64,000 nt of DNA from Allolobophora icterica. Taxonomy: Eukaryota; Annelida; Clitellata; Crassiclitellata; Lumbricidae. The notes beneath the pieces are model-generated. The model worked only from the letters and a program-made list of their open reading frames with translations, ran no database searches and was not told the origin of the DNA. Within the stretch, counting starts at the first letter, position 1; every line of letters begins with the position of its first letter. Shown one piece after another: positions 10,560-22,981 of this stretch. The translations under genes and the position numbers were made by a program. The stretch covers positions 5,002,236 to 5,066,235 of the forward strand of contig OY744611.1 in assembly GCA_963556255.1 (NCBI GenBank). The letters are read 5' to 3'.

Positions 10560-12490
10560 TGGCTGTGAGAAGGTAGATCGGCTGCCTGTTATTGCGTCTG
10601 GTATTAGAATAGAACAACTTCTTGTTGTCCCGAAGATTTACTCAGGCACTGGAGAAGCTCAGGAAAGTGCCGTGATCCGATATCTTGATGACTGGAATTT
10701 GAGAACGAAGATTAAGGGGATGTGCTTTGACACTACAGCGAGCAATACTGAACAGATAGCTGGCGCATACACTCTGACAGAAAAGGGACTTGGTCGGAAC
10801 TTTCTTCATCTAGCATGTTGTCACCATGAGTTGTTAATCGCTGCTGAAAAGGCATTCAGTGTCACAAAAACTGCTCCCTCCACTGGTCCAGATATTCTAA
10901 TATATTACCGTTTTCGTGACCATTGGCGTTGAATTGACTCAAGTAGATTTGAGACAGGAGTGGATCTGGTAGATCCACTGTTGTCTGAATTCAGAGGGCA
11001 AGTTATTTAACTAAGTTATGAAACAAATCTGGAGGCCAATCATCAAAGAGATGACTATAAGGAGCTTCTTGAATTAGTACTGATCATCTTTCTTGGTGGA
11101 GTAACAATTCGAGGAATTCACTTTATAGCACCTGGAACTTTTAATCTGGCTCGTTGGATGGTGAAAAAATATATTCATTCATGATGTGGATGTTTCGATC
11201 TCAATTCAAACTGAAGCCAGTTGATGAAACGGGTATCTTCAATTTCCTTTTATTTATCTGTAATGACTTCAACATAAAGAAGACAAAGGTCATGACAACA
11301 GCAGATTGGGATAGTTTTGAGATAGACGGAGAGGAAATAGAGGTGGTAGAAAGCTTCACATTCCTAGGATCACTGGTTGGAAAGGAGGGAAAGTGTGATC
11401 CAGAAATAAAACGAAGGATTGCTATAGGGAAAGCTGCAATGACCGGACTGGAAAAGATATGGAAAGACAAACATGTGAGCATAGAAACCAAAAAAAGGCT
11501 CGTGAGAGCACTAATCTTTCCTACGGTACTGTACGGTTGCGAGACGTGGACAATGACAAAGAACATGGAAAATAAGGTTAACGCTTGTGAAATGTGGATA
11601 TGGAGGAAGATGCTGAGAATATCTTGGACTGAGAAAAGAACGAACGAATCAATACGAGAGGAGATTGGAGTTGAGAATGAAGAGTCGTTAAAACAAACTG
11701 CGACAAGAATGAAGCTAAGGTTCTTTGGACATGTTATGCGATCTGATGGTCTGGAGAAGGAAATGATGCTGGCGTGCGGTGAGGGGAGGAGAAGACTGGG
11801 TCGCCCAAGGAGGAGATGGATGGATGAGATACAAGATGTAACTGGCATGAATTTGGCGGAATTGAGAGACTTGTCATCGAATAGGAGACGGTGGAGTGTG
11901 TTCACCAGGACGATCGCTAGAGCTCCACGAGCTGACAGCACAAGGTGAGGTGACAAGGTGACAAGGTATCTGTAATGTGTACGTCCAGGCATGGCTTCAA
12001 GCTCTCTGTCCTGTCTCGGCTCCTGCAAACGATCTTCGCTTTCTTCAACAATTGGCTGAATACAGAAACCAAAAATTCGTCAAGCCACCACTACAGCATT
12101 TCATAGATATCATTCTGTGGTACCTGAGTGAGGTCACAGTTGGACTGGCTTTCTTCGATCCAATAATTGAGTTTGCTGAGAAAGAAAGAATAGTAGACAA
12201 TTTATGTCCGCAGCCTGGATCCAAGCAGCCACTTCCCAATTTGACATATGCTGATGTTAACAAACGGTCAATCACTTTTTTTAATCGCCAGCGATGGTCT
12301 AAAGCAGTACATTTTTTCATATCCTGGCACTAAAGGATTCAGTTCTGCAGTTTGCAATGAAAAGCCGGAATGGTTTTGAAGATTATCTTGAATTACATGA
12401 AGTCGTGATGACACTCAAAGTGGTCAAGGAAATTGCAGAGAGGTGCAGGGCTAATCCAGGATTAAAACTCAATCATGACAAATGACGAAG
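10560..12490 (+). pseudogene. Unclassified transposon gene with a CFDTTASNT motif, interrupted by an RTE LINE
   Basis: Two parts, 10560-11265 and 11978-12490, form one gene. The first contains GMCFDTTASNTEQIAGAYTL, then FLHLACCHHELLI, then STGPDI. The second contains DLRFLQQLAEYRNQ, then LWYLSEVTVGLAFFD. I recall repetitive invertebrate proteins that combine CFDTTASNT with an ACRHH motif. A ribonuclease-H-like transposase is plausible, but I cannot show it. The reading frame runs into the LINE at 11265 and resumes after it. Frameshifts also occur near 10940 and 12330. The terminus gaccaccctag at 12916-12926 may be the right end of the same element. Confidence 0.6.
11266..11967 (+). mobile_element. 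5'-truncated RTE-clade LINE with 10-bp TSD
   Basis: atctgtaatg flanks the insert at 11256-11265 and 11968-11977, a perfect target duplication. The insert encodes the C-terminal region of an RTE-type endonuclease/reverse-transcriptase polyprotein, beyond the catalytic core: FTFLGSLVGKEGKC, KRLVRALIFPTVLYGCETW, RRKMLRISWTEKR-like spacing, and RFFGHVMRSD. It ends in a short tgacaagg repeat tail. Only about 700 bp of a ~3-kb element is present. A 264-codon open frame (11154-11948) is chimeric, running from the host transposon gene directly into the LINE. Confidence 0.9.
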
Positions 12491-12930
12491 ATCTGAAACA
12501 GTATTTGCCTTAAGTTTTTAATGCGCGTCACCATCAATATCCTGACCCGAAGAAGAAGACATTGCTGGCAGATTTGGATAGTGCTGCTGTCAGTGCAGAA
12601 ATGAACGTTACTCAGTGACGACAAATCAACACATTTGCGACGTTATTTTGGTCTAAAACTTGCATTCTGAGTACACAAAAGATTATTTAATCACAGAGTT
12701 TAAATGCTAAAACCGTGAATACATTGTAACGCTTTTGTAACAATATTTGTTTGCCATCGATGCATCGTGTGGATTTGAAGTATGCGTAACATATTTTGGT
12801 TGACTTGTGCAACCCCTAAATATGGTTCAAATTGGTTCAAATTTTCAGCATGGTAGTTTTTTTAATACATGGACTGCAATGGTGGGTTCTAACTTTGACC
12901 TTAACACAAAAAATCTTTTGGACCACCCTA

Positions 12931-13436
12931 GTAGGTAGTAGTAGCGTTGCTGGGTCGCTCTGTGGCGCATGTAGTTATCATCTGCGACGGGCGGACTGGG
13001 AAGTGTAACCTGTCGCCCGTCGTTTGGAAGACGGTCGGTTGCCTTTGGACAGTTGAGCTGCGATCGCCTGCCAGGGGGCGACCCTCTTCCCGAACCAGGT
13101 CAACACCTGAAGGAACACGTACACGATGAGATGTTTATTCAGTAAACGTTCGGTACATCATACAGCAAGCGATCTTCTCTCTCCTCTCCTAATACTTAAG
13201 AGTCCGATTTATATATACCATTTTCGGCCGATGGCTTAATTACTTAGCAAACATATTCAATGAACCCCGTAGTGTTGGGGTTAAGGGTTTGATGGGTTTC
13301 ACTGTTGGGCTCACTGCCCTAATGTCTGAACGTGCATGTGACAACTCCCATCTTCAGACTCGAGACCTACATTCCCCTGAAGAGGCCACCCACTATCAAG
13401 GTGATTATGATGACCATTCCGGACGAATGCCTCTTA
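12931..13436. other. No recognisable gene
   Basis: Moderately GC-rich stretch with short frames only. It could hold the end of a retroelement, but I see no diagnostic motif. Confidence 0.35.
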
Positions 13437-13660
13437 TAGGCCTAACCCCTACATATTTGTGTGTTTTGGCGGCCATATTGGCCGCAATCTTGGAAAGTAG
13501 TATTCCCACACTATCGCCACTACAAGAGATCGATCCGCGACCTTGGAAATGTCACAATTGACACTTCATTTGTCATTGTAGCTTACCTATGAGCTGAGAC
13601 ATACATATTGCTGTTTTGGCGGCCATATTGGCCGCCATCTAGGAAAGTAAATTCTCCACC
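13437..13660 (-). repeat. Inverted copies of the repeat at 9700-10060
   Basis: Contains gcggccatattggccgc twice, agtattcccacactatcgcc, and gacacttcatttgtcattgt. These are reverse complements of words in 9700-10060. Confidence 0.75.
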
Positions 13661-14439
13661 ATTGCGCAACTATTAAAACTCAATTCCATGGTAGATTCCA
13701 TACATGATTTATGATTGCAGGTCAGTTATGAGCTCATATATTAAAAGAATATATCTTCCCTATGAACGAAAAATAACGTCGTCGACGACGAAGTGGGGTA
13801 AATTTTACCCCAGGACGCTGTGGGTGAAAATTATTTTTTCCACGACATGACACTGTGGTGGTTATGCAGCCAGAATATACCATTTTTTGGTAACTTGTAA
13901 ACACATGGAACGTCAAATTATACCTACTCCACAATCAACATCCAAACACCGCTGAGGTAGGCTAATTATTTACCTCACTCCGTCCTAGGAAGGTTAAGCG
14001 TCGTTTCTTCCGATCTGTAAGATGGCCAATTTAAGGCCCTTTGAAAGATGATAAAAATACAAATATGTTCATGCATGCAAAAAACATTCATGATGCTGGT
14101 ATTTATTTTACTTATGATTTAGGTGGCAGCATTGAGTATCTCGCACTTTTTTTCAGTGAAATTTAAATTGAAGTATATATGTATTGAACGGCATTGCAAG
14201 TATTGAATTTCTAAGGCGATTGATCTCTAAAATACATGAATAGAAACTCCTTCCAATATTCATTAAACCAGAACATGAACAAGATAATGAAAGCCTGAAT
14301 TCTTGAATGAAATAATTAATAATTAAGTCAACCAGTCAGAAGAATGAACGGAGCAAACGCACACATATTGAAATAAAACTATAGAGCGGTGAAAACTATT
14401 TTCGTAAATGAAATTGATATACATTTTCTAACTTACATA
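13661..14439. other. No recognisable feature
   Basis: AT-rich sequence with no gene, repeat or terminus that I can identify. Confidence 0.4.
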
Positions 14440-14690
14440 TTAAGGTTCGAAGGGATCTTTATCGGTTATCAAATAAACCAGTTCACAGTTGATTTGGTGT
14501 TCACAATTCCGTTGCTTCGATGATGAGAAACGACGAAGGACGATTAAGTCCTCAGCATAAGATGACGTAACCGTTCAGAAGTCCATTGTTGATTGTAGAA
14601 GACGCAATCTCATAATATCTCTCGATCCACTACGTATTGCAAACGAACTCGTTGGTTGATGATCGACGCCATACCATCGGACAAAGGTTA
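14440..14690. repeat. Interspersed ~250-bp duplication, copy 1
   Basis: Shares ordered words with 18890-19165: ggttcga, then tttatcggt, then gatgagaaacgacgaagg (copy 2 gacgacgg), then acgattaagtcc, cagcata, gattgtagaag, and atcgacgcca (copy 2 ctcgacgcca). Copies are diverged. Nothing shows it to be coding. Confidence 0.65.
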
Positions 14691-14818
14691 AGTGTGTAAT
14701 ATGCAGAGAGAACACTACTTATAAATTATCTGCTGTTATCGGCAATGCGTTGGTTTAGGGGAGTCGAGCATAAGTCGCTTTCTCATGCATTTGATACTAA
14801 TTGTACGCGACCTAGAGA

Positions 14819-16091
14819 TAGTCCCCGGAGTCAGTCGCTAAGGAGTTAGCGACTGACTTGATGAGTTAGCGACTGACTTAGCGACTCAGTCGACTAAGTC
14901 GCATGCTTATCGACTGACTAAGTCGCTTAGACTTATCGACTGACTTAGCGACTTGCTATCGACTTTTCATGTAATCAGGTATGTCTATTGGACATAACTG
15001 ATTACCTAACAATATAATGCATTTTATCACATACTGCATGTACTGACCGTGTCATCATTCCCGTGGGCATTAGATGGAACTCATATGAGCTCTATATGGG
15101 TCCAATAAGGGAATATGGGCTCCGCTCCATGTGGGCATGCTGACAGGGAACAGAATGATGACCGTGAAATTAATGTTAGTGTGAATTCGTGAAATTGAAC
15201 GCTGGATAAATCGAATGAAACATTGAGGACTTTTTAGCACTACCTGATCTTACGGCCAACCAGTTGGCCGAAACTGCTGATGCGTGGCTCTTTCAGGCAG
15301 TAGCAGAGAACGAGAATCATGTACTCCGGCACTTGTTCCCAGTGTGAGAGTTGTATTAAAAAGACTGGGGGTTAGACTTGGATCCACGTGGAGTTGAATA
15401 TTTTATTCGTATTTTGCAAACCGATGTCAGCGAAATTTGAAAGCAGCTGCTTTCAGCGCTAGCAGTTTTGCAAGTCAAACTCGAATCAAAATCAATTCCT
15501 TTATTGAGAAAATTCAAAATTGCATACATGTACACCATGGAAATTTCTCCACTTTGTCAAAGATTCACAATCAATTAATGTTAAATCACACCAGCACAAC
15601 TAAGGGGTTGGAAACGACCCCTGGGGTGTGCAATGAAGACTTAACTGTGGGGGTCCTAAGAAAGACTAGGGGTTGAACCCTCCCGAAAATTCTCACCCGG
15701 CTTATTCTCCCCTCTTCGTAAGCATCACACCATCTTGGTAATAGAATACATAAATTCACTTTACCAAAAAAAAGAAACAACAACTATATCCTCCATATTC
15801 TCTATAAGAACTCTTACTAATAGAGCAAACACTTTCTCTAATAATGTGTCAAGTTGCGGCATATCAGCTTGTTTTCCTCAACAAACGATTATTATATTGT
15901 ATTGTATTGTAAATGTTGCTCAAGTCCTGCTGCTGATGTCTTTATCAAATCGAAATTCGGAAACCGCGATTAAAACAACAAGCAAAATATTAAGTGAACG
16001 AAGTCGCTAGCAGTCGATAGCTTAGCGACTGGTTTCGACTTGAGGGCTTATCGGCGGCGGCGGCGGCGGATGGCGGCGGCGCCGGGGACTA
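14819..16091. mobile_element. DNA transposon with perfect 8-bp TSD and TAGTCCCCGG ends
   Basis: cctagaga lies at 14811-14818 and again at 16092-16099. The element begins tagtccccgg and ends ccggggacta. Subterminal DNA at both ends is full of agtcgct/agcgact words (14828-14965 and 16000-16035), giving a repetitive inverted subterminal region. A ggc triplet run sits at 16050-16080. I recognise no transposase; the only coding trace is the fragment at 15195-15344. The 1273-bp length suggests a non-autonomous element. The superfamily is uncertain. Confidence 0.85.
15195..15344 (+). pseudogene. Short C-terminal fragment of a retroelement-like protein
   Basis: A plus-strand stretch ending in a stop at 15344 reads LPDLTANQLAETADAWLFQA and then ENENHVLRHLFP. 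This resembles the C-terminal ends of several LINE polyproteins (ADxxLFxxI...NHVLhxLLP). The match is short, and its presence inside a DNA transposon is unexplained. Confidence 0.35.
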
Positions 16092-16662
16092 CCTAGAGAA
16101 GTGCTCTTGACATAAAACACACTGGCCCAGGATGCGAGCCCTGAATATAGCGGCTGGCAAATTATCGTGAAAACGATAAAGCTTCGTACAGATAAGAGTT
16201 TTTCAAACTCTGGTTCCCGGACCCAGAGGGTCCGCGAAGGATATGGCGGAGTCCGCGACAGCGTTCTGAAAAAGTCATTAATGATTAACGCTGCATACCT
16301 GGTTTCAGAATTGAAATACTGACTTCTTACCTTGATCACTTACACTTGCAGGCGTCATCCACAAACCATTCACAAACGAGTCTCGTCTCCTGTGGCGATG
16401 TCCGCAACCCAAAACTAACTGTTCTACGAAGTGGAGTACTTCGATATTGGTACCTCGAGCACAATGACTAATCAATTTTAATTATCAGACTATATGACGA
16501 TCCATGTACGCAATTTATTGTAAATAAACACGGAACAATATTAATGCAAAGTACTGAGAACCATCCTATGAAAACGTAAACTCTAATGTACATATAAAAC
16601 GAAGAACAATAATAGTGCTAATCGCTTCAAACTTTAGACTCTAATGTATATACTATGTATAT

Positions 16663-18793
16663 TACGGTGCATCGATTGTAAGGGGAGAAAACAAATTTCT
16701 CATTTTTATTTCTAATAGTACAAAGTAGTTGCCAATTGATGTCAGCAATATTCTGGTGCAATTTCACCAATTATGCATGTGACCTTGAGGTGCCCCAATG
16801 ACCTTGAAGTTTTGATATTAGACGCACAATATTTGCCAATGTTATGCGAGGAGTAATGTCCAGAAAAACAAACTTCTAGAGTATGAATCTGGTGATAAGT
16901 AGAACTCAATACTGGTAAAACATATTAGGTATATTATTCCATTATTCTGTCCATTACACCAATGATAAAACAGTGAGTTGAGTCTAAACTACAGTAGCGG
17001 TAAACAACAGTATTAGTCTTATCCCATTAATGTAAGTAGGCCTAAGTAGTCAGGCTATGCGATATTATTCTTTCTTAATGTTAAAAGTCGGCATTATTCG
17101 CCTGGATTCCAATCTTGTTCTTATGAAACCGTCCCAAGCTTTGATGCCGCAGACTGCAGCAGAAGCCACAGTCATTACTTTAACATAACGCTCCACTGCC
17201 TATGAGTTGCACGGGAATCTAGAAAAGTCGAACTTTTGTGCTGGGTGCGTTGCTACAAATTGCATCATTTCTTCATCAGCTACCTCCAATGTTAGTGGTG
17301 TTCTGCGACGCATATCTGCCAGTCAATGAGTTCATGGTCATCAGAGGCATCATACTTTAGCACAGGAACAACGAATTTCGAATTCTAGACCTTACAGTTT
17401 CTTAGCTTTCAGGACATGACGCAATCCCAGCTTTCAAATTTTCTTATAGTCAAGAGTTAACGTGGAGCAACAAGCGGTCCTCGTGCTTTCTCTGGACCAA
17501 TTGGCAACGGTTTATTAACGTGTAAACAGTTACCTGTAAGCCTAGTGTGCTTTGATAAAATTTAATCGGATTTGCCAGCTGCAACTTTAACTGACCTAAG
17601 TAGTTACCGACAATATTTGTGGGACATTAGTAACTCGGTCGTTAGAGGCAGTGCTCGCTGAATTTATCTAAAAAGACCCTGGAACATTGAATCACTTACA
17701 GTGGTTGACAACTGCGAATAGAATATTGCAATAATACATTGGCAGCTGCCAGTTGCAGACCATCAGCAGAGCTTGAAATGCTGGAGATGTATGTAGTGAA
17801 AGTATATGCTCCGATGTGGTTAACAATTTTGCAAGGCTGATCCAGTCGTGAGGATACATGTTTGACGTAAGTCAAACCTGGTTTCTTCACCAACGATAAG
17901 TGTTCCTCGATAACAACTCGTCGATAGTACTTATTTCCTTCATTGAATTCTGTACTCGAGTTTTATCTTTTCGACCATCAAAAAAAAGCCGTGTAAATCA
18001 GCTACGTTGTTCAAGTCTTCCAGCTCGTTACGCTTATTTTATTGGCACGTCTAACTTTATTTCGGTCAATAACATTTGACAAATCAACATCACATAACAC
18101 CTAAATCCTGCAGCACCGCAGGTGTTATCTCAGCAGCTGCTCTGTCTGAAACAACATAATGATCACAGGCTTATTAAGCTAATGTTGCTAGTCTACTACG
18201 AAATTATCTTGACTATAACGTTCGATTCAGGTTCATCACAAGTTGATTTCTACCAAATTGAACAATAGTGTCTTTAGTCTCATCATCTGGTTGTTTGCAA
18301 GTGTTTGACCCGCTGGTATCCAAACTAGATTCAGAAGCGTCTACTGAGTCATCATTAACATCCATGACCTTTTCTCAACGTAATGACGCGATATATTTCG
18401 ACTCGTCGACCTTGCTTAGCTTTTCTTTTCTGCTTGTTAACAAGCTTATTTATTGTAAGTTTGTCGACATTGCTGATATACACCAACCTTACTGTTCTCT
18501 AGTCAGTTAGAAACTCCTGCTCATCTTTAGGAACTCGAATGAATTGCCACCTACCTACTAAAAGATCATCAGGACTCCTTAAAGCTATACATAAATTAGT
18601 TTGCCGTACAACAAATTATGCTAAATGCAGTGCTCCGAAGCCTTCAATTCATGAACACTTTAGGGTCCTTGGGGCACCTCAAGGACTTATCCAAAAAACT
18701 CAAAAATTTACATGCTAACTAAGCAGTACAAAAGGCACCTATCGGCAACTATTAGATTATTGTTTTCAAAAAAAAAATTTTCGATGCACCCTA
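16663..18793. mobile_element. DNA transposon with perfect 8-bp TSD, TA[C/G]GGTGCATCGA ends
   Basis: atgtatat lies immediately before tacggtgcatcga (left) and immediately after tcgatgcacccta (right). The two ends are inverted repeats with one mismatch. Subterminal words tgccccaatgaccttgaag (left) and ttggggcacctcaaggac (right) are also inverted. It carries a decayed minus-strand gene (next entry). Termini and internal words tie it to the elements at 5347, 22982 and 36615. Confidence 0.88.
16990..18480 (-). pseudogene. Decayed transposase-like gene with VSDRAAA motif
   Basis: Fragmentary minus-strand frames inside the transposon. The best-preserved part, around 18085-18180, reads CDHYVVSDRAAAEITPAVLQ. 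This is comparable to CHRCGISDRAGAVI in the element at 22982-27580 (26409-26777). A region near 18005-18090 resembles the RxxVRR stretch that follows it in this family. Stops and frameshifts are frequent. I know this signature only from uncharacterised repetitive animal proteins, so 'transposase' is inferred from context. Confidence 0.5.
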
Positions 18794-18889
18794 ATGTATA
18801 TATACATAGCCTACAAGTTGTAAACGGAAATTATGTTGCGGTGCAAATACTTCCGTTTATAAGCTGAGATCCATCTGATAGTTACAAGT

Positions 18890-19165
18890 AGAGGTTCGAA
18901 TTTAGTCTTTATCGGTGATCAACCGATCGAACGACTAAACCAATAAACAGTTGATTGTCATCGAGGATGAGAAACGACGACGGACGATTAAGTCCACAGC
19001 ATAAAATAACCTCACCGGTCAGAAGTCTCTCATCGATTGTAGAAGGGCAATTTCTAAATATCCATCGATCACTAGTTCTGCACATTAGAGAAATTTGTCG
19101 CCATTCGGTAGATTTGTCATTGAAACCTCTCTGTTGTTGATACTCGACGCCATTCTAAAGATCAG
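18890..19165. repeat. Interspersed ~250-bp duplication, copy 2
   Basis: Partner of 14440-14690, in the same orientation. Shared words include acgattaagtcc, gattgtagaag and ctcgacgcca. It lies about 1 kb upstream of the decayed propeller gene; whether it is a 5' exon or regulatory region of that family cannot be told from here. Confidence 0.6.
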
Positions 19166-20140
19166 TGTGCGTTATTGCCTCGTAGGCTGTGCTTCATCCT
19201 ATCTCAGGAAGTTCTCTCCCAATCTCATCCATTCTTAGTAGTATATCATTTCGTTCTGCAACGCCACGTGAATTAATTGTCCAACCGTTTTCCACCCAAC
19301 ATGGCTTCCAATATGGAATAATGTACCTGGACATTTATCTTGCGCCTACGAGAACAATCTTCCATTCCTGCATTAAATAATAAAAATCTGTCACAGACCA
19401 TTCTAGTAAACATCTAACATCAGCATTTGTTTGAATCTAGCATGGCATGAAAGAATCTTTCTTTTCCCTTACTCAAATTCATGCTCGGAAATATACTTTA
19501 ACTTGTTTATGCCCTAAATTCTTTTTATAAACCGCTGCTTAACTTGAAGAAATTTAATCACAAATGACACAGTTCTCTTATAGTAGCTTTATTTAAGTAG
19601 ACGCTTTGCTATTGCAAATAATATTATGTTCTATGCATTAGCTAGATGGCAGAACGTTTTTAAAAAGCCCAATTTAGCATAGTAAGGTCGATGAAAAGCA
19701 GATGGCGTTCCCGCGTTGGACAGCTACCGAGAGTCTTTGGAACAGATAGCTTGTCTCAAGTGTGTCCTGATTTGCATGTGTCAACCTTCGTCCCATTCCG
19801 TCCAATGCTGCTATATTAAAGTTGGATCTACTTACTAGATACCTGGGTGACATGAATCTTTGTGTAGCAAGAAGACACCTGACTGCAGAAGAATCTAAGA
19901 ACATGCGATTGCTACTGATTCGCAGTCAATGCGAGATTGCCTGCAATATTATCCAGCAATTGATCGATCGATGACTGCTTGGCTGACTTACTTTCTGCAA
20001 CTGATTGTTGAATGGCTGCATAGCTTACTGAATGACTGAATAATTGAATAACTGACACAATAGATATACCTACAGGGGGTATGTCTAAGTAGCTGACAAT
20101 TTAATTTTTCCAACATTGATATCTGCATTTTTATGAGGTA
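19166..20140. other. No recognisable gene; TGACTGAA-rich stretch
   Basis: Short frames only. 19955-20060 is rich in tgactg/tgaatgact words. I see nothing else. Confidence 0.35.
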
Positions 20141-20152
20141 GTTTCATTTTAG

Positions 20153-22198
20153 GAACACTTGCAGATTCTGTCGATTAGTCAAGTTGATACCAATCAGTTC
20201 AAGAAAACAGTTGGCAAGTTCTTATGAACGCCGTAATCGTGAAAGAGATTTAAAGCAGATTATTAACATATACAATATTTTAAAGGATAATGAGACTGAC
20301 AAGAAAAGCCTTTGACTTATGAATAGAGTGAGAACACATGAAATTAGAGATTTAGAAAGACAGGCTGGACAAAAGTCTGTTATAGAGAGAGAAGCCACAT
20401 TAACTTAAAGAGGTGATATATTTAGCCTACGTCAAGCTACTTAAAATGTGTTTATGCATGACCTATGGTTTGAGTGAAACTAAGATATAAAAAGAAAGCG
20501 AGAGGCAAGATTGGAAGACAGATATTCAACGGTATAATTGGAAAAGGTAGAAAGGGACAAAACAGGCTTACAGTAAAAATCGAAAGCGAGTAAAGCATAC
20601 GGAAAATGAGATGATGAAATAGATACAGATCTGCTGCAGGCAGGTAGTCAAATGGAAGGCGAGTATTTAAGACATTGATAAATAATGAACACTACGAAAG
20701 TCGGGCATAATTGAACATATATTAAACAAAAAGAGAAGATAATGGATGACAAATCAATGGATGACAAATAAATGGATACCTTGACTAATGTAAATAGAGA
20801 GAGGGATTATTGGGAAGTTTAAAGGTTTTAAAATGTGAGATAAGCAGACAGATGCAGAAGAACATCAAACAATTGGCATTTACAGAGATTTCGGAAAAAG
20901 ATCAGCGAGCAGCAGAATTAAGTAAATAAATAAATTAAATTAAATTAACACGACGAAACATAGTGGAATAGATTCACTTAGAGCAGTTACCAAATGCGCT
21001 AAATACTAAGTCCGCTATGTAATAATAGAAACAATAATAAATCATTAAATATAGTCACTAATTAAATTAAATTAAAAAATAAATAATTTTGTTATAGTAA
21101 TTTTAGTCGTGAGTCTGATTCATTGATTGAACAATGAGTTTTAATTCGAATTAAATAATTAAATTAAAGCAGTTATAAATAAAGAAACAAAAATTAAACG
21201 TAAGATAACATTTAGCAGCAATTATAATAAATATAATTATAAAGAAATTAAATAGATATTAACAGTCAATTATTTGTATGCTGATAATTTTTATTTTATT
21301 TTAGTCATGTGTCCGAGTTCCGTCGACTTCTCTCACAGAATAGACGTAGGAAGAAATGAAACTGTGTGGGGAGTGACTAAACTGCGAAACGAAATCTACG
21401 TCCTCTGTCGTCCATCTTCTTCTTCTCCAAATGTACTTCGTGTCTTCGAGGATTGAAAGCCATTTCGTCTTCAGAAGAAAATAAAAAATAAAACAGATTA
21501 AATTTCCATGGGACATTGGATCCAGTGAGAAGGAAAATTGTCTGTACGTATCTGGCTATTTAGAGGACAGAGTCTGGAAGATAACAAGAGAAACAGATGG
21601 CCAACACAAAATCATCAAATGGTTGAACACTGATTACCGGCCACGTACTCTGTCAGCGTCCAGTGATGATCAGTTGTTGGTGGTCAATCGTTCATCGTCC
21701 ATTCTGATGATCTACGGATCAGACGCAAAACTTATCTTGTCTATTGAGGTACCAAGAGACATCGAGAACCCAATTCATGCAGTGGAAACATCCATCGGAA
21801 ATTTCATCATCCTCCACCAGCGGGCAGAAAATGGGAAAGAACAAGAGAGTGGGTCAAGTTGGAAAGAGCGGGAGACGAAGTGGGGCATATGTGAATTGAC
21901 CAGAGATGGACAGATGATTATCCGTCGTTTCATTCCTTCAAATGAAACACGAGAACTAAATTTTCCTAAATGTCTCTCGATTGATTCAGATGATCGAGTG
22001 TTTGTAGCTGAGTATGAGAATGATAGAGTGATTCTCTTGGATTCCGATCTTAAATTGAATCGAATTCTTTGTCCAACAAAAGAAGAAGAGGAAACGATGA
22101 TAGAAAGACCAGGGATTTTGTGTTACGACGAAGTAAAGAGACAACTGATTGTAGCAGGATATTCAGAATTTAATGTTTACACTTTGAGTAGAAAATAA
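20153..22198 (+). pseudogene. Decayed NHL-like beta-propeller gene (paralogue 1)
   Basis: Two exon-like blocks match the minus-strand paralogue at 35404-41147. Block 1 (20153-20236) follows the acceptor-like ttcattttag and contains VDTNQFKKTVGKFL. Block 2 (21305-22198) follows ttttattttag and begins near RIDVGRNETVWGV. The propeller part has strands such as YGSDAKLIL and FVAEYENDRVILLDSD, typical of NHL-type repeats that form protein-interaction platforms. Damage is clear: a TGA at 21454-21456 falls where the paralogue has an arginine codon, and a frameshift lies at about 21480-21520. The rest (21623-22198) is open for 191 codons and ends like the paralogue (YTLSRK). Confidence 0.75.
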
Positions 22199-22723
22199 AA
22201 TTACCTTTAGCAAAGGTATTCTGATAAACTAATATTCCTTCTAATCCATTTCAATAGATACGTTTTATTGTACTAAAACCATTGACGAGAGGAATCAGAG
22301 AGTCATTCTCTTGAATGGAATCGAGTTCTTTCCCCAATAAAAGAAGAAGAAGAAGGAACGAAGATCCAACAGCTATAGAAATTGTGTTTCGACGAAGAAA
22401 AGAAACAACTGATTGTTAGAGAAAATAATCATTTATTTCACTTCTAGAGGAGTTAATTTTTACTTTTTCATCATCTTATAATGAAGAAAAACATATATCC
22501 GGTCTTATTTGTTGCCTTGAATCTTCTAATTATTTTAATATATCGTAATAATTTAACAAATATATTTATGAGAGATTTTAAAAGAAATATTTAGACTTCT
22601 GTTTATTTTCAAAATTTTTGTAATATTTCCACTTTAGAGAAATCACAGTCTTCACAGACATACAGTACGTGTAGAGAGTTATGTCGATAAGTAAGAAAAT
22701 CGCAATTGTTGGTATAGAATAAA
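22199..22723. other. 3' flank of the propeller gene, no further gene
   Basis: AT-rich. 22300-22400 repeats part of the preceding coding sequence in degenerate form (tctcttgaatggaatcgagttc, then agaagaagaagaaggaacg), which suggests a partial local duplication of the gene's 3' end. Confidence 0.45.
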
Positions 22724-22981
22724 CTATTCAGAGGTGTCCTCAGTGCAGGAGCCCCGTGGAAACAGATACGTCTTGAGCAGTGGCGCTATAGGCAATTGTG
22801 AATGCCCTGTGTTGATTGGCTGAATCTGAGGGCTTGTTCTCAGCGAGAATATTCTCTCGATGGACAGACCACAAGCATTTGCTGCGCTGAATGACACGCT
22901 CCTCTCTGCGACGGAAGACAATAAGTATACCTTATGATCCAGACAGCGTTGACCGCTTCGCAGCGTTGCAGACATGTAGGC
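22724..22981 (-). mobile_element. L2-like LINE 3' end remnant
   Basis: A minus-strand frame contains FSAANACGLSIERIFSLR and ends LLKTYLFPRGSCTEDTSE. That end resembles the C-terminus of the LINE end at 2335 (FIFPRSSHAESASE). The plus strand starts aaactattcagaggtg, as in the other LINE tails. Confidence 0.6.

Noticed and set aside
11201..12028. 275-codon minus-strand frame
   Set aside because: It is the antisense of the RTE LINE and transposon gene, whose plus-strand motifs are clear; composition is Ser/Leu-rich shadow type.
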